A stretch of DNA of 64,000 nucleotides from Lepas anatifera (GCA_034440635.1 JAOTON010001070.1:61649-125648); one strand, 5' to 3'; counted from the first letter of the stretch, positions 47,627 through 58,674 are shown. Notes: generated by a model from the sequence alone, not told the origin. Numbers and translations: made by a program.

Positions 47627-48088
47627 ATGACCAAGAAGTACTTTTGCGACTACTGCGGCACTCGGTTCGCGTACTCTGCGGAGGCGTGGCGCCGCCACGT
47701 GCGGGGTACGGCTCACCTGGCAGCGCGTGCTCTGCACTACCGGCAGGTGTCGTCGGCGGCCCACCGGCTGGCCGCCGAGCGCACCCGGCCGGTGTGCCGG
47801 CAGCACCGGCAGCCGGCCGGCTGTCCCTTCGGCGAAGCCTGCACCTTCTCCCACCTCTCCAATGCCGATATCCGCCGCCTGGAGGAGGTGGTCGCCGCGC
47901 AGGAGCCGCGGCCGCCGACTTTAGACACTTGGTTGCGGTGCCATCCGCAGATGATGGAGAGGGACGATAGTAGAACCACCTATACATGGCAGCCCCCGCC
48001 GGCGGTGAGGCAGCTGGTGGACGCCACGCCCTCTTTGGTGGCCGTCAACGTGACGCTCCACAGTGACGCCGTGGAAGAATGGGGCTGA
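47627..48088 (+). CDS. ZMAT5: ZMAT5, U11/U12 snRNP 20 kDa protein
   Basis: Subunit of the U11/U12 di-snRNP, which recognises minor (U12-type) introns in the nucleus. The 153-residue product opens MTKKYFCDYCGTRFAYSAEA: a U1-type C2H2 finger with C7, C10, H24 and H30. A CCCH finger follows (C57, C66, C72, H76, ending ACTFSHLS). The C-terminal third has the short Pro-rich motif (TYTWQPPPAVRQL) and ends EEWG. Two fingers in this order and the length match animal ZMAT5 (about 170 residues). Start ATG at 47627 has A at -3. The reading frame is unbroken by introns and strongly GC-rich, unlike the AT-rich surroundings. A retrocopy is possible, but I see no poly(A) tract, so I favour a functional gene. 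Confidence 0.88.
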   Translation: MTKKYFCDYCGTRFAYSAEAWRRHVRGTAHLAARALHYRQVSSAAHRLAAERTRPVCRQHRQPAGCPFGEACTFSHLSNADIRRLEEVVAAQEPRPPTLDTWLRCHPQMMERDDSRTTYTWQPPPAVRQLVDATPSLVAVNVTLHSDAVEEWG

Positions 48089-49479
48089 GGAACGTTCTGC
48101 TGACGGTACGCGATGTCGTGATGCGTTCCGATGTCCGACGTGTGGTGTAACCGCACCACTCTGGAAGGACGTGTGAGTGTCCACCAGCGCCGCCATCGCG
48201 TCACCATCGTGCGCCACCTACGGTCTCATACATATTGTTGCGAAAGGATGATGATGCGATGTGATCAGTGGAGAATACTTATTGCGACAGAAGCATGGTT
48301 TTCAGCCTCCTCCACGCATTTGCGACACTGCTGTGTTTTGAAGCAAGGGCTGCCGCGTTAGGTGAACTGATTCTGGATCCATTCTAGTCCTGTAGGATGC
48401 TTACGTTCGCCACCTGAATGGCCTTTATGAAACTCCATTCGGCTGTGCGCAGATGTTGGCGCCCTGGCGCGGCAGTTGTTCCCTCAGGGGGAGGATGGGT
48501 GGGAGTGGATCGGCGAACTGATTCAACGACTGAGTGAACTGTGTGGGTTCTGTGCTTGCTGTGGAAGAGTGTGGGACCGATCACCGACTGCCAACTTTCG
48601 GATGCGCCTCGTATGTCCGACTTTGTACGCACGAGACGCACGTTTTTGCCGGGCCTGCTCCCTTGCTGCAATTGGTGCCCCCCAAGCAGGGTCCGGCTCG
48701 AGCTTGGGCCTTCACTGGTGGGGGCGTTTTTGAACTTGGTACCGCTGGTCAGCTCAGCCCCCTACAGGGCGGCCCTCTGCTCCCACCGGACGCACGGCTT
48801 GTTGGGACACAAATGTGACTCTGCCGATGCCGGTCTTCCGAGGGCCCTCGGCCTATGGCTCTGCTCCTGGCATATTTATCCACTATGTTTTTTTGTCCGT
48901 TTTATTTATTCATGTCAATACATGCATACGGTTCCAATCTTCTTAATCATTGTTACTTCCCACTACTTATCACTCTCCTGGTCTTTGTATCATTTCAGCT
49001 GTATTTAGGCATGAATCATGAAAGTCATTTTTTGTTTATTTTTTTAACGTGTCTCATTGGCGTTTACCTTTTTTATCCAAATATTACACACAGTATATGT
49101 ATTTTTGTAACATTGATATGCATATTGATACTGCACCCTCGCGGACAAACGATTTCCAACCCCTTTATTACCCACTATCTCATGCTGTGGTTTTCAGCAA
49201 TACCAGCCATGAAGGGGGTTGGCGCGTCTCACGGCGACGCTGGTTACCTTTCCTGCTTATTCCCTGTCTTTATCGAGAGACTGGTGAGGAAACCGACCAG
49301 GTAAGGTTTCCATGGCCGAGAGGCGATCAGGACCGAACTGAGGCTCATTATACATCGGTCACGGTTTCCATGATACCAACCCGGATCAGGATAGAGCTGT
49401 AATGGATCGAAAGTAAAACATATGGATAATTCAATGCCTGAGGTCAATCCACTCGTTCTGTCAACATTTGCTTCAAAAA
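48089..49479. other. Non-coding downstream of ZMAT5
   Basis: No domain recognised. Moderately GC-rich to 48.85 kb, AT-rich after that. I could not pick a convincing poly(A) signal for ZMAT5. Confidence 0.4.
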
Positions 49480-49735
49480 AGCTTAATTTTCATGCTGGTG
49501 GGCGTCTACAATGTAGCCGGTATTCGACAGACATGAGCCATACTCAGCACAGGCCTTATATGGGTAATAAGCAGGAATTTCATGAATTCAGGGGCACGAC
49601 ACCCAGTGGATTGTGGAAGGCACTGACTCACACCAGCAACCTTGTCGGAAACTGAGGTGATGTGGTGAAGGAGTCGCAGTGAAGGATCAACTGATTTCCA
49701 AGTCACGCTGAGAGTCGGCAATAGGAATGGCCCTT
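49480..49735 (-). pseudogene. LINE RT C-terminal relic
   Basis: Minus-strand peptide EFMKFLLITHIRPVL preceded by WKSVDPSLRLLHHITS resembles the post-RT block of Jockey/CR1-group LINEs (the usual IRPVLEYAS motif). Frameshifted and truncated; neither RT core nor 3' tail found. Confidence 0.5.
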
Positions 49736-51387
49736 CCCCTCAATTTTTTGCGGAAGAAATTTGCGGCATTTGGGGTTTTGGGGGCAGTCGTATATTTTAT
49801 TCATCTATATTTACACTGAATAAAATAGGAATGTATTTTCTCTTAACCAACTGTTCTCACGTGGTATTCGTGAAACTTACATTACAAAATTATCATTCAA
49901 ATGCCCTCCATAAAAAGTTTGATGTTGGGCTGCAAGATTTCTTGACCAGTGCATTACAAAATTAAATTTCCATCACATTGTAATCTGAGATATAGTTGAC
50001 CTTCCTTGGTAGTTTTTAAGCTGTGTTCGGTATTTCAATTTATCTTATGTCTTATAATGTTATTGCATTTACCATGAGAATGAAGGGTTTAAGACCTTAG
50101 CATTAATATGGGAGGTAGGTGCCGAATAGCATGTATGCAAGATAAGTGTTTTATCCTCCCAAGTATTTATTCTCTCTATGGGACCCAGACAAAAATTAAA
50201 ACGCCTACTGCAGGCCATCTTGTTGTCAGAAGCAAGGCTCGGAAATGAAAAAAATTGTTTTTGTGTTGAGAGAGCTTGCAAGGCCACACATAGTTACCCT
50301 AGGAATCTGCACATTTCAGCAGCATTTTTGTTTGCAACCAAACCAGGATGGGTCTTAGGAGAGTGACAGAACAGTTGTCCCCCCCCTGGGTCAGTGGGGT
50401 TACCCTCTATGGACACTGGCCGCCCATGTCGGACAATGAAGGCACCCTGGAAATTCTCAAAGTTCCCTGAAATTTGAGCACTGTGCAGTACAGGTGCTTC
50501 AACCCGCCCCCCGGTGGGCCTCCGCGCCACTTTCGCCCTGGTGGGGGTGTTTGAACACCCCCTCTCGAACTCGGCCCCTATGCGGGATAGCGGAAAGACG
50601 CGAGGCCTGGTGGATAGCTCAGACATATTCATGAAGAAACTATATCAGTTATTTTTTGGTTCAGGTCAATATTGAGGTCATGGCAGGCATTTTGAGTAGA
50701 ATTTTTGGGCTCTAGCATCTGACAGGTTTGAGTTGGATTCATTTTAGGCACCTTTCGCTCCTCTCGTCACGGCGAGTCGAATGATGTATAATATGACCAT
50801 ACTAGGTCAAAACGCAAAATGACCTGACCTCAGGTCAATTCAAGGTCACTTGTTAACCTAGCATAGTCGATATGCATATCAATCAACTCGCAATAGGAAT
50901 CCAAACGCAATGGTATCAAAATAAAAGTTATATCATCATTTCACGGAAATTTTTGACCTAAGTCTGAAAACAGCTTAAGTAGTCCCAGATGCCCTCTCAC
51001 AGTTCACAGGCCAAAAATTGTAACATGAACCTGGAAATGGGCTCAGGATAGTACGATTTGCAGAATATGAAGGTATTATCAGCTGTATCTATACAAATAT
51101 AGCTCAATTTGTTTTTCACATTTATCTCCAATGGAGGGTTCATGGTCCGTACTTGATCTTCGGTCATCGATAAGAAAAATCCCGCAATATATTTTGTTGA
51201 ATTCGGTGGGCTCATTAGGTAGTATAAGTTTTAATCTGATAAATTAGCCTATTTCTATGTTAAACCACCTTCCACATTTTTGGAGGTGAGGCCACTTTGG
51301 CCTGCACTGGTGTCCTGACCTCAGATGACTCAATCTTAAAATTCTGGGAAAAGTTGCAGAATTGTTCAAGGAAAAGGTGTGTCGAGT
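49736..51387. other. Non-coding
   Basis: No gene recognised. Near 51275-51305 the words TTTTGGAGGTGAGGCCACTTTGG recall the CR1 3' terminus at 10.98 kb, but without a tail I do not annotate it. Confidence 0.4.
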
Positions 51388-51417
51388 ACGGCGGCGCGAA
51401 GCGCCGTCGTTTTTTTC
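51388..51417 (+). other. Strong hairpin followed by T run
   Basis: ACGGCGGCGC at 51388-51397 pairs with GCGCCGTCGT at 51401-51410 around a GAA loop (one G-U pair), followed by a T run to about 51416. It has the shape of a bacterial intrinsic terminator but sits in animal DNA, so no terminator role is claimed. Confidence 0.5.
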
Positions 51418-52200
51418 CTTCTACCGGAAGAACACGAGGGGGTGTTCAAAATCCCGCACCGGGGCGAGGGTTAAAATTGACTAGAAGCTGGCCTCGGCAG
51501 GTACGCCCTAATTTTTGGCGTCTTCTATTGTTTACCGTTCTTTCTCTGGCAAGTGCGGACTTGTCATTGATTCGAATTGACTCGATTTCGGAATTGAATT
51601 GAGTCGCCTGTGTCCAGACAGCGGTGCCCTTTGTGGCCCAATCTGTCTGACTATTTCTCGGTGATACTTTTGAAACACCCACCTCCTAAAAACAACGCAC
51701 CCAGAAAAACTCGTCGGGAGGGTGCCTCTCAGGATACAAATAGGCCGATTCCCCGAGTTCGTATGGGCCAGCTACCTAGGGTTTCACTCGCCCCTCACTA
51801 AAATCTCACATCCATCAGTGAACTGAAGCCAGTAAACAGCAAGGCTGCATCTGACCATTTGGCTTGATGACATTTGCCATCAGACCTTTGTGTAATAGTT
51901 TTCTTAGCGTTCACGTAAGAAGTTACGATTTTAAAGCTGTATGCTGATCAGATGCTGATCAAAGCTGCATCTTTCTCGCTAGGTTTGGGTGATATTAAAG
52001 GTTTTGTAATGTTCTCTTATTATTTCAAATCAAGATGAAAGGGAGTACGGATGCACGAAAGTATTTTTGCCACTGGCCAGGGTCCATATTTTTTCACGGT
52101 CGTGTTGTTACCGATGCCGCGTTTTTTTATAGCATATTCGGTTTCACCAGCACTTGCATCGAAGCTCCGAATATGCCCTGAATTATACACTAGCAAAACA
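51418..52200. other. Non-coding
   Basis: No supported gene in this stretch. Confidence 0.35.
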
Positions 52201-52217
52201 TGATGACGTACAGTTGA

Positions 52218-52613
52218 AAATCGTACGTTGGGGGCGGTGGTTAATGGCCTTTTGCCCACCTCCCTTCCCCCATCAGCGTCTGGTTAGAAAAGCCATGCAT
52301 GCTATACTTCTGGCGTTTACGCTTAATGGTTGCTCCTGGCGGAACAGACACATTCATCCGAAAGCGATTACGGGCCTCCAGGTCTGGCTTGCCCCGATCC
52401 CATGGATATTTTCTGGATGTGCCTCTGCGATGATTTGTGTAATTGGTAAGACGCTGTCATGGCGTCCATGTTTGGTTTTCCATTCACATATGCTAATGGA
52501 CGACTTAATTTGATCTCTGCGGTCTCCTTGAGCACCTTTTCCTGTAAAGGTTCTAGCAAGAATGGTTTGGTCCATGGCTGGAACCTAACGTGTCCATCTG
52601 TTATTCTAGACAC
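52218..52613 (-). pseudogene. Unrecognised decayed coding sequence
   Basis: On the minus strand two open pieces look like one protein broken by a frameshift near 52.38 kb: VRFQPWTKPFLLEPLQEKVL and YQLHKSSQRHIQKISMG, then ARNRFRMNVSVPPGATIKRK. I do not recognise the family. It ends about 50 bp from the CENPX ATG on the other strand. Confidence 0.3.
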
Positions 52614-52626
52614 ATTATTTTTTCAG
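52607..52626 (+). promoter_or_regulatory. Possible 5' UTR splice acceptor of CENPX
   Basis: ATTATTTTTTCAG forms a polypyrimidine tract with AG at 52625-52626, 38 bases upstream of the CENPX ATG. This suggests an upstream non-coding exon. No matching donor was identified. Confidence 0.35.
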
Positions 52627-52664
52627 AGATATCTGCTGTGATTAGCTGGCTTGACTTCCTGAAC

Positions 52665-52922
52665 ATGACGGACGAGTTGCCGACCGCCGGCGACAGCGCG
52701 GGGTCTGGTGTCACATTCAAGGAGCGCACTGTGGAGGAGCTGCTGCGACTCCACTTCAGTTCACCGCAGACCCGCCTCAGTGCAGACGCGCTCCGCTTGG
52801 CGGCGCTGGTGTTGCGACTGTACGTCCGCGAGGCGGCGCTGAGAGCGGCCGACCAGGCGCAGCTGACTGCGGCGCCATCTGTGGGCCTAGAACACTTGGA
52901 GCGGGTCCTCCCCAGTGGTTGA
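52665..52922 (+). CDS. CENPX: CENP-X / MHF2 histone-fold protein
   Basis: Small histone-fold protein that pairs with CENP-S (MHF1). The complex acts at centromeres (CENP-T-W-S-X) and with FANCM at stalled forks in the nucleus. The 85-residue product starts MTDELPTAGD (ATG at 52665, A at -3). It carries the family signature TVEELLRLHF then TRLSADALRLAALVLRLYVR, EAALRAADQAQL and LEHLERVLPSG. These align with the three helices of human CENP-X, which is of similar size. The usual short tail after the LP motif is nearly absent. The coding region is one exon here and GC-rich. Candidate poly(A) signals are AATAAA at 53167 and 53519. Confidence 0.9.
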   Translation: MTDELPTAGDSAGSGVTFKERTVEELLRLHFSSPQTRLSADALRLAALVLRLYVREAALRAADQAQLTAAPSVGLEHLERVLPSG

Positions 52923-53166
52923 TGGATCTGTGAAATATTTGGGACATATTTGATGCTCGCGATATTTGTGAAATGTCATGGACAGCTGCGTGGTAGAAGT
53001 GATCGGTGCTGGGTTGTGATAGAGGGTTTCACAAAGATACACCTGATCAGTGAAAATGATTGTTACCCTGGTGAAGATTTGACCAGTGGAGGCAAGGTAA
53101 AAACGTGATATCGATTAAGGCTACTTAGACGTTCAGATAAGAATCATTGATGGAATATTTCATCCA

Positions 53167-53172
53167 AATAAA
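53167..53172 (+). terminator. Candidate CENPX poly(A) signal
   Basis: AATAAA followed within about 20 bases by GTGTATGATGTAGG, a GT-rich stretch. A second AATAAA lies at 53519-53524. Which one is used cannot be told from sequence. Confidence 0.35.
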
Positions 53173-53204
53173 AGTGTATGATGTAGGTCGGAGTACAAAA
53201 TTAC

Positions 53205-53232
53205 AACAGATATAGATAGATATAGATAGTCA
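53205..53232. repeat. GATA microsatellite
   Basis: AGATATAGATAGATATAGATAG-type repeat of 4- and 6-base steps. It may be a LINE tail, but the adjoining sequence is not recognisable. Confidence 0.6.
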
Positions 53233-53799
53233 ATTATCGGCGCCTGTACAGTCCTCCAAATCATGTTCCTGTAGTGTGTGTTTAGACTGAAGATAAGGAT
53301 ATGTGGCTGCTGATCTGGTGGAAGTGCTATGTGGTTGCCGGCAGAATATGGATTGGTTAATGGCAACCTTTCGAAAGATGCAAATTGCTGAAACGCCTTA
53401 AGGTGTAAATTTGCTCTTGTGGCTGCTTGGTAATGTTCGTTGAAAATGTGACCCAGGGCTTATCTTGTGTGATACATACAGGAGCGTGACTCTTTTTATG
53501 GCGTGTCAATGTCTATGGAATAAACGGGCGTATTTTTCCAGCTGCGAAACAACATTTTCTCCTTTACAGAATCATTTTGTCGTCCTGGAGTGTCTGGTGG
53601 TAATACTAATAATTTCAATATGAAATAATACACAGGTGACCTTGCGTGATCTATACAACACTGTGATAACCGAAGCTTTATTTAATTTTGGCGCAAATTT
53701 TTGCGTGATGTTTACTGACAGGTGACACCACTTTTCCCACTGTAATTGAGTACCTACGATTCCTAGGACCTAGGAGCCGAAGTATCCTTGACAAATTCA

Positions 53800-54480
53800 G
53801 GCCCGTGGTGTAGTCAAGGGGGTCTTAGGGGTCCGCGGACCCCCTTGGGGCGATCTCAAGCACTTCAAATGATTCTCTGGTCAGGAAGCCCCCAAAGTCA
53901 GTCCAGGGGCCCCGAAAGTCGGTCTCAGGAGGCCCCCCCCGAGTTAGTCTCGGGACCCCGAGGAGCGGTTTCAGGGCCCCCCGAAAGTCGGTTTCAGGCG
54001 CCCCTGAGTCAGTCTCAGGGTATCCCAAGCGTCGGTCTCAGGGGACGTCCGAGAATTGCTGTCGGGGGACTTGTGGGTCAGTCTCAGAAGCCCCCCTAAG
54101 AGCCATTCTCACGGGACCCTCGAGAGCCATTCTCAGGGGCCCCGGGAGTCGGTCTCAGGGGGCCCTGAGAACTAATGTCGGTAGGTCCAAGTTATCAGAA
54201 ACCCCATCGGTTCTAGTCTAAGGGGACCTCATATTCGGGGACCCCGAAAGCTAAATGGGGACCCGAGAATTAGTATCATTGGTGCTGCCAAGTGTTGGTT
54301 TCAGGGGGCCCGAAAGTCTCGGGGGCGTCTCAGGGGCCAAGAGTTACTTTCAGGTGGGCCCCCAAGAGATAATCTGGGGACCCGAGAGCTAGTCCCATAG
54401 GTGCCGCAGAGTGCAAAGGATTCTTTGATCAGGGGGCCCTAGAGTCAGTCTCAGGAGTATCTGAGCCCTAATCTTAAAGC
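53800..54480. repeat. Degenerate minisatellite of about 30-bp units
   Basis: About twenty diverged copies of a phrase such as GTCGGTCTCAGGGGCCCC with spacers GAAA or GAG, running from about 53816 to 54480. Unit length varies between roughly 27 and 36 bp. It is imperfect enough to be old. Confidence 0.8.
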
Positions 54481-54532
54481 TCTGAGAGTAATTTCCAGAA
54501 GTGCTCCTGAGTTTTGGTTTCATGGGCCCGAG

Positions 54533-54734
54533 TGTTGTGCCGTAGATGTTCTTGTATATCAGAAGCTGTTTGTTTCCGTTGCCTTTGTTTATCGCCTAAT
54601 TGATAGTTCACTGCAAGACTCAGTGCCGATGCTGTTCCTGGCTCACGGGGACAATGACTGCCCGCAAAGCCGAATAGCCACACGTTTTGGTAGCAACGGC
54701 TGGTACAATGGTACGCTTGTACCACGTCACTACA
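54533..54734 (-). mobile_element. Putative LTR of Ty3/gypsy-like element
   Basis: On the minus strand the sequence begins TGTAGTGACGTGG immediately after a polypurine tract (GGTGGGGGGATGG, plus 54735-54747) and could end CACAACA at 54533, giving TG...CA ends and about 200 bp. The far end is a guess because no second LTR is present. Confidence 0.5.
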
Positions 54735-54798
54735 CCATCCCCCCACCAATTTAAACGAAAAGCAAACGTTCCATTCTGGACTAGGCGCCACCATGCAC

Positions 54799-55260
54799 TT
54801 AGGTGGCGTAACGCACTGGAACCTTTACGGTACGCTGGGATCTCCTCAGCACACCACCACATACACCAGCCCCATCATCATCACGGCCACCAGCGTCACT
54901 GACGTCGGTATCGTCATGACCCCCGACGCCACTGGCGTCATCACCACGACCGGGGCCGGCGCCACTGTCTTCAGCTGGAGCACTCTCACCAGTACCGCTC
55001 TCGAGACCATCCCTACGGCCACCAGACGGAGCACGCTCACCGCTACCGCTCTCGAGACCATCCCTACGGCCACCAGACGGAGCACGCTCACCACTACCGC
55101 TCTTGAGACCGTCCCTACGGACACCAGACGGAGCACGCTCACCACTACCGCTCTTGAGACCATCCCTACGGACACCAAATGGAGCACGCTCACCACTACC
55201 GCTCTTGAGACCATCCCTACGGCCACCGACGCTCGGCCTAGTGCCGATGTTAACACTCAC
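54799..55260 (-). pseudogene. C-terminal tail of gypsy-like Pol
   Basis: The minus-strand frame ends GVLRRSQRTVKVPVRYAT and stops 50 bp before the polypurine tract. The RRSxRxxxxPxRY motif is common at the end of integrase in Ty3/gypsy Pol. Before it come an acidic Gly/Asp-rich segment and a 17-residue repeat (RDGLKSGSGERAPSGVR). The catalytic domains are missing: the element is cut near 55.27 kb by the adjoining I-type LINE. Confidence 0.6.
54993..55235. repeat. 51-bp coding minisatellite
   Basis: Nearly five copies of a 51-bp unit (landmark GAGACCATCCCTACGG) at exactly 17 codons, so the frame is kept in both orientations. It lies in the tail of the gypsy-like Pol frame. Confidence 0.9.
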
Positions 55261-55284
55261 ACCCGCACGGCTGTCTTATATATG

Positions 55285-56625
55285 CTGTGTCAATCGTTTT
55301 ACGCCTTCGACACAAGTGTGGATGCGTATTAGGAGTGTGCAGGGGAAGAGCTGTCCTCCGACCGCACCAGTGCTGGATGTGAACGGGACTAAAATAACAG
55401 AGCCCCAGGAGGTGGCCGAGTGTATGGCGAAGTCATTTTTTGAGCGCTGTAATGGCACTATGGAAAACACAACTTTCTCACGAACAAGAGAGGTGGCCGA
55501 ACGAAAGCCCGTCGACTTTGGCCAAAGCAATACTGCCACGTATAATGAGCCTTTTTCTATGCCCGAACTCAGAGCTGCTCTTTCTAAGGTCAGACCGGTG
55601 TCACCCGGCCCGGACAACATTTCAAACACCATGCTCTCTCACTTACCAGACTCATCTCTTGTATCCCTGTTGAATATGTTTAATAATATGTGGAGAAATA
55701 ATGATTTTCCGGACCAATGGCGTGAAGCACATATTACACCTATTCTGAAGCCTGGCAAGTCGGGCCTGTCCCCTAACGACTTCCGTCCAATCTCGTTAAC
55801 TTCGTGTGTAGGCAAATTGTTGGAAAAAATGGTAAACACGCGTCTGGTGTGGTACTTGGAGTCAAATCAGCTGCTTTGTAGCAGCCAGTGTGGTTTTCGC
55901 CAGGGCCGCTCCACAATCGACCACCTTGTGCGACTCGATGCTTCTGTGCGGGAGGGGTTTTTACGGAAGGCCCACGCTATAGCTGTGTTCTTTGACGTGG
56001 AGCGTGCCTACGATTGTACATGGAGGCATGGTATTCTACAGAAGCTTTTCGGACTTGGCGTTCGAGGACACATGGGTTGGTTTGTTTCAAACTTTTTGAA
56101 AAATAGATATTTTCGGTTTCGTGTAAACTCTTCTTTGTCGAACCGGTATGAACAACGGAACGGCATAGCGCAAGGTTCTGTGAGCTCCATAGCTCTCTTT
56201 GCAATCATGATTAATGATATTGCAGACGATCTCCCGACCGGTATAAAGCACGCACTTTTCGTTGATGATTTTGCGATGTGGGTGACGGCATCCACTACTG
56301 CTGCTGCGCAGAGGCGGCTTCAACTTGGCCTCGACCGCCTGCAGCAGTGGAGCACACGCAACGGGCTGAATTTCTCAAGTACCAAAACCAAATGAATGCA
56401 TTTTTGTAACAGACGCAGCGATTGTGAAGACCCGACACTCTTTATCTACGGTAATCAGATTGAAGTTGTAGGTGAAACCAGATTCCGTGGAATAACGCTG
56501 AACAAAAAAGCTGACATATGTACCGCATATAAAAGAACTGCGTAAGAAGTGTTTCGATTCATTGAATATTTTCAAGGTGTTGACGAAAATGAGGCATGGC
56601 GCTGACAGAAAAATGCTAATAGCCC
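55285..56625 (+). pseudogene. I-type LINE ORF2, RT part
   Basis: Starts in the linker (NRFTPSTQVWMRI), then the RT: SPGPDNISNTMLSHL, HITPILKPGKSGLSPNDFRP, CGFRQGRSTIDHLVRLDAS, FFDVERAYDCTWRHG, GIAQGSVSSIALFAIMINDI and LFVDDFAMW. A TGA at 56393-56395 stops the frame, but homology continues to about 56625 (KCFDSLNIFKVL in a shifted frame). It lacks ORF1, endonuclease and RNase H. It abuts an oppositely oriented I-type element at about 56626. Its VDDF motif groups it with the 22-24 kb element. Confidence 0.88.
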
Positions 56626-57833
56626 ACGACATTGGCGTAATGGTCAGCAAATTTATCCATAACTTCCTTAGGTTCAGTGATGGGTTGGCCAGCTATTTTT
56701 AGTTGAGGGAAGGGTCCACGGGGTGGTCGCTTCGCAGAGAAAGCTCTGATGGTTTTCCAAACTTGGGTGGTGGGAGTGAAGCGGTTGAATTTGGAGGCAA
56801 AAGAGTTGAAACTATCCTTTTTAACCCGCTTACACGTGTTTCGAAAGTGTTCTTTTGCTGCCCGAAGTGCACATCGAGTAGGGCTGTGTGCCCTCCTCTC
56901 ATATGCCTTGCGGGCTCTTATCATTTGAGCTTTGGCGTGTGCCGTCTCTGCGTTCCACCATGGGGCTCCGTTTTTCTTTCGGGGTCCTCTGGTTTTTGGT
57001 ATTGCTACTTGTGCTGCTGAGCTTATGGCTCTTAGTATTAATTCAATGTCTGCCGAGTGTGGGTCGCCTTCGGTGACCAGTGTGAGGTCGACCTCTGCCT
57101 CAAATTTTGTCCAGTCCGCTCGTTTTAGACACCAGGAAGGGGTAAACAGATCAACGCGGTCGAGTGCTCCTTGGGGGATATCAATTTTGATTGGGAGGTG
57201 ATCGCTCATGCCTGGGTTGTCTTCGACATCCTAGGTAAACAGTGACGCAATTCTAGGCGTGCAGCACGAAATATCAATGGCTGAGTCTAAATGTCCGCTT
57301 TGCGTTGCTTGGCGGGTTGGTGCGCCGTTATTTAGGATAACTAAATTTTGAGAACCTATTGCGTCATATATAATTTCACCTCTACGGTTTGACGTGGCGC
57401 TGCCCCAGGATGGGTGGTGACCATTCAAGTCTCCAAGTAATAACAAAGGCCCGTTTATTTGATTAAATAGTTGTGCGAGTTCCCGATCCGTTGGATCAGG
57501 GTCGCAAGGGGATATGTATATTGAAACAACCGTCAATTGGACGTGTTGTATTTTCAGGCTAATAGCTACACAGTCCAGTGATGTTGCCAGATGCACGTGA
57601 CTGTGCGGGATGCTATTGTCTATGAGGATGGCTGTGCCTCCCTTACGCATAGCACCGTTTACGTTATGTTGATACCAAGAGTAGCCCGAGATTTTGAATT
57701 TATCATTATCTTTATCATTAATGTGGGTCTCTTGTAATGCTGCTAGCGCCGGTTTTTTCTCAGCAAATATTGATGAAAAAAGCGGGAATTTCCCGATAAG
57801 GCCATTTGTGTTCCATTGCAGAATTGAACCCAT
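56616..57833 (-). pseudogene. I-type LINE ORF2, endonuclease part
   Basis: ATG at 57831-57833 in an ideal context (ACCACCATGG), six bases after the ORF1 TAA. MGSILQWNTNGLIGKFPLF opens an AP-like endonuclease: LAALQETHI (catalytic Glu), VVSIYISPCDPDP, LLLLGDLNGHHPSWG (GDLN variant) and MSDHLPIKI (SDH). One in-frame TAG (57231-57233) interrupts it just before SDH. A linker follows (NRFTPTTQVWKTI, ITEPKEVMDKFADHY) and the copy is lost at about 56616, so the RT is missing. The lesion count is low. Confidence 0.9.
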
Positions 57834-57839
57834 GGTGGT

Positions 57840-58674
57840 TTAACGTTTGTGCTTTGGGGATCTACGCTTACGAAGGTTGTAGGAGCACCTGCTGCTGCTG
57901 CTATCGCTGGCAGGAGAAACGGGGGTAGAGTGCCTAGAAAAGCTAATTTTCCTTGCTACGGGGGAGCTGCCGGGGCTGGAGGTGCCGGGGCTGGGGGTTT
58001 CCAAGAGGGGAGCACTAGAAATGTTTACAACAGTTTTTGCAGAGCCCGTCTCTGATGCACTGCTGGCGTCAGAGTCGGTCTCTGTCCCGGTCAGCTCGTG
58101 GTCAGACTGACTTTTGTCGTCTGACGTTTCGAGTTCACTTGAGAACTGAAACTGCATAAAATGACCTATGAGGTCGGTTTGAGATCCGCAAGTGCGGGTG
58201 GTCGGTGCGATTTGGAAAGAAGCGTCGCTTCTTTCCATGGAGAGGGGAGCAGTTTCAGTTTGGGTTGCAGTTGCGACTTTTTGAACTTTGGTTTGAGTGG
58301 CAGCCGTTTTACCCTGAGGGGGTGGGCTGCCACTCGTTAGAGGCCTTCTCGGTGCCTGCCTTTGGCGGCGCCTAGGAAGGGGAGCACCGGTGAATTTAGA
58401 GTGCTTGGGGGCAGGTAGCGAAGGAAATTTAGCCTTGTCGAGCACTCGAGCTGAGTGGCTTTGCCACCCTGCTGCGGGTGTCCAGGTCTTCCTGGTGATT
58501 TTAGGTGCCTGAGGGGCGGGAGGATTTTCGGTCGGAAGACCTGGCGGAGAACTAGTGCGGGTCGGGAGGTCCTCCCAGCCCGCAACGGGCGTCCACCTGC
58601 GCCAAAATGTGACTGCGCCACGTGGTGGGGGGAGGGGGACGGACGGCCTGATGGGCGCCAAGAAGAGTGGCTCC
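57840..58674 (-). pseudogene. I-type LINE ORF1, C-terminal part
   Basis: Pro/Ser-rich half of ORF1, from APIRPSVPLPPPRGAV to the end YNLRKRRSPKHKR and TAA at 57840-57842. It is in frame with the N-terminal part at 61583-62528 once the Penelope-like insertion and one copy of its 12-bp target duplication are taken out. No domain beyond low-complexity basic and acidic stretches. Confidence 0.85.
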
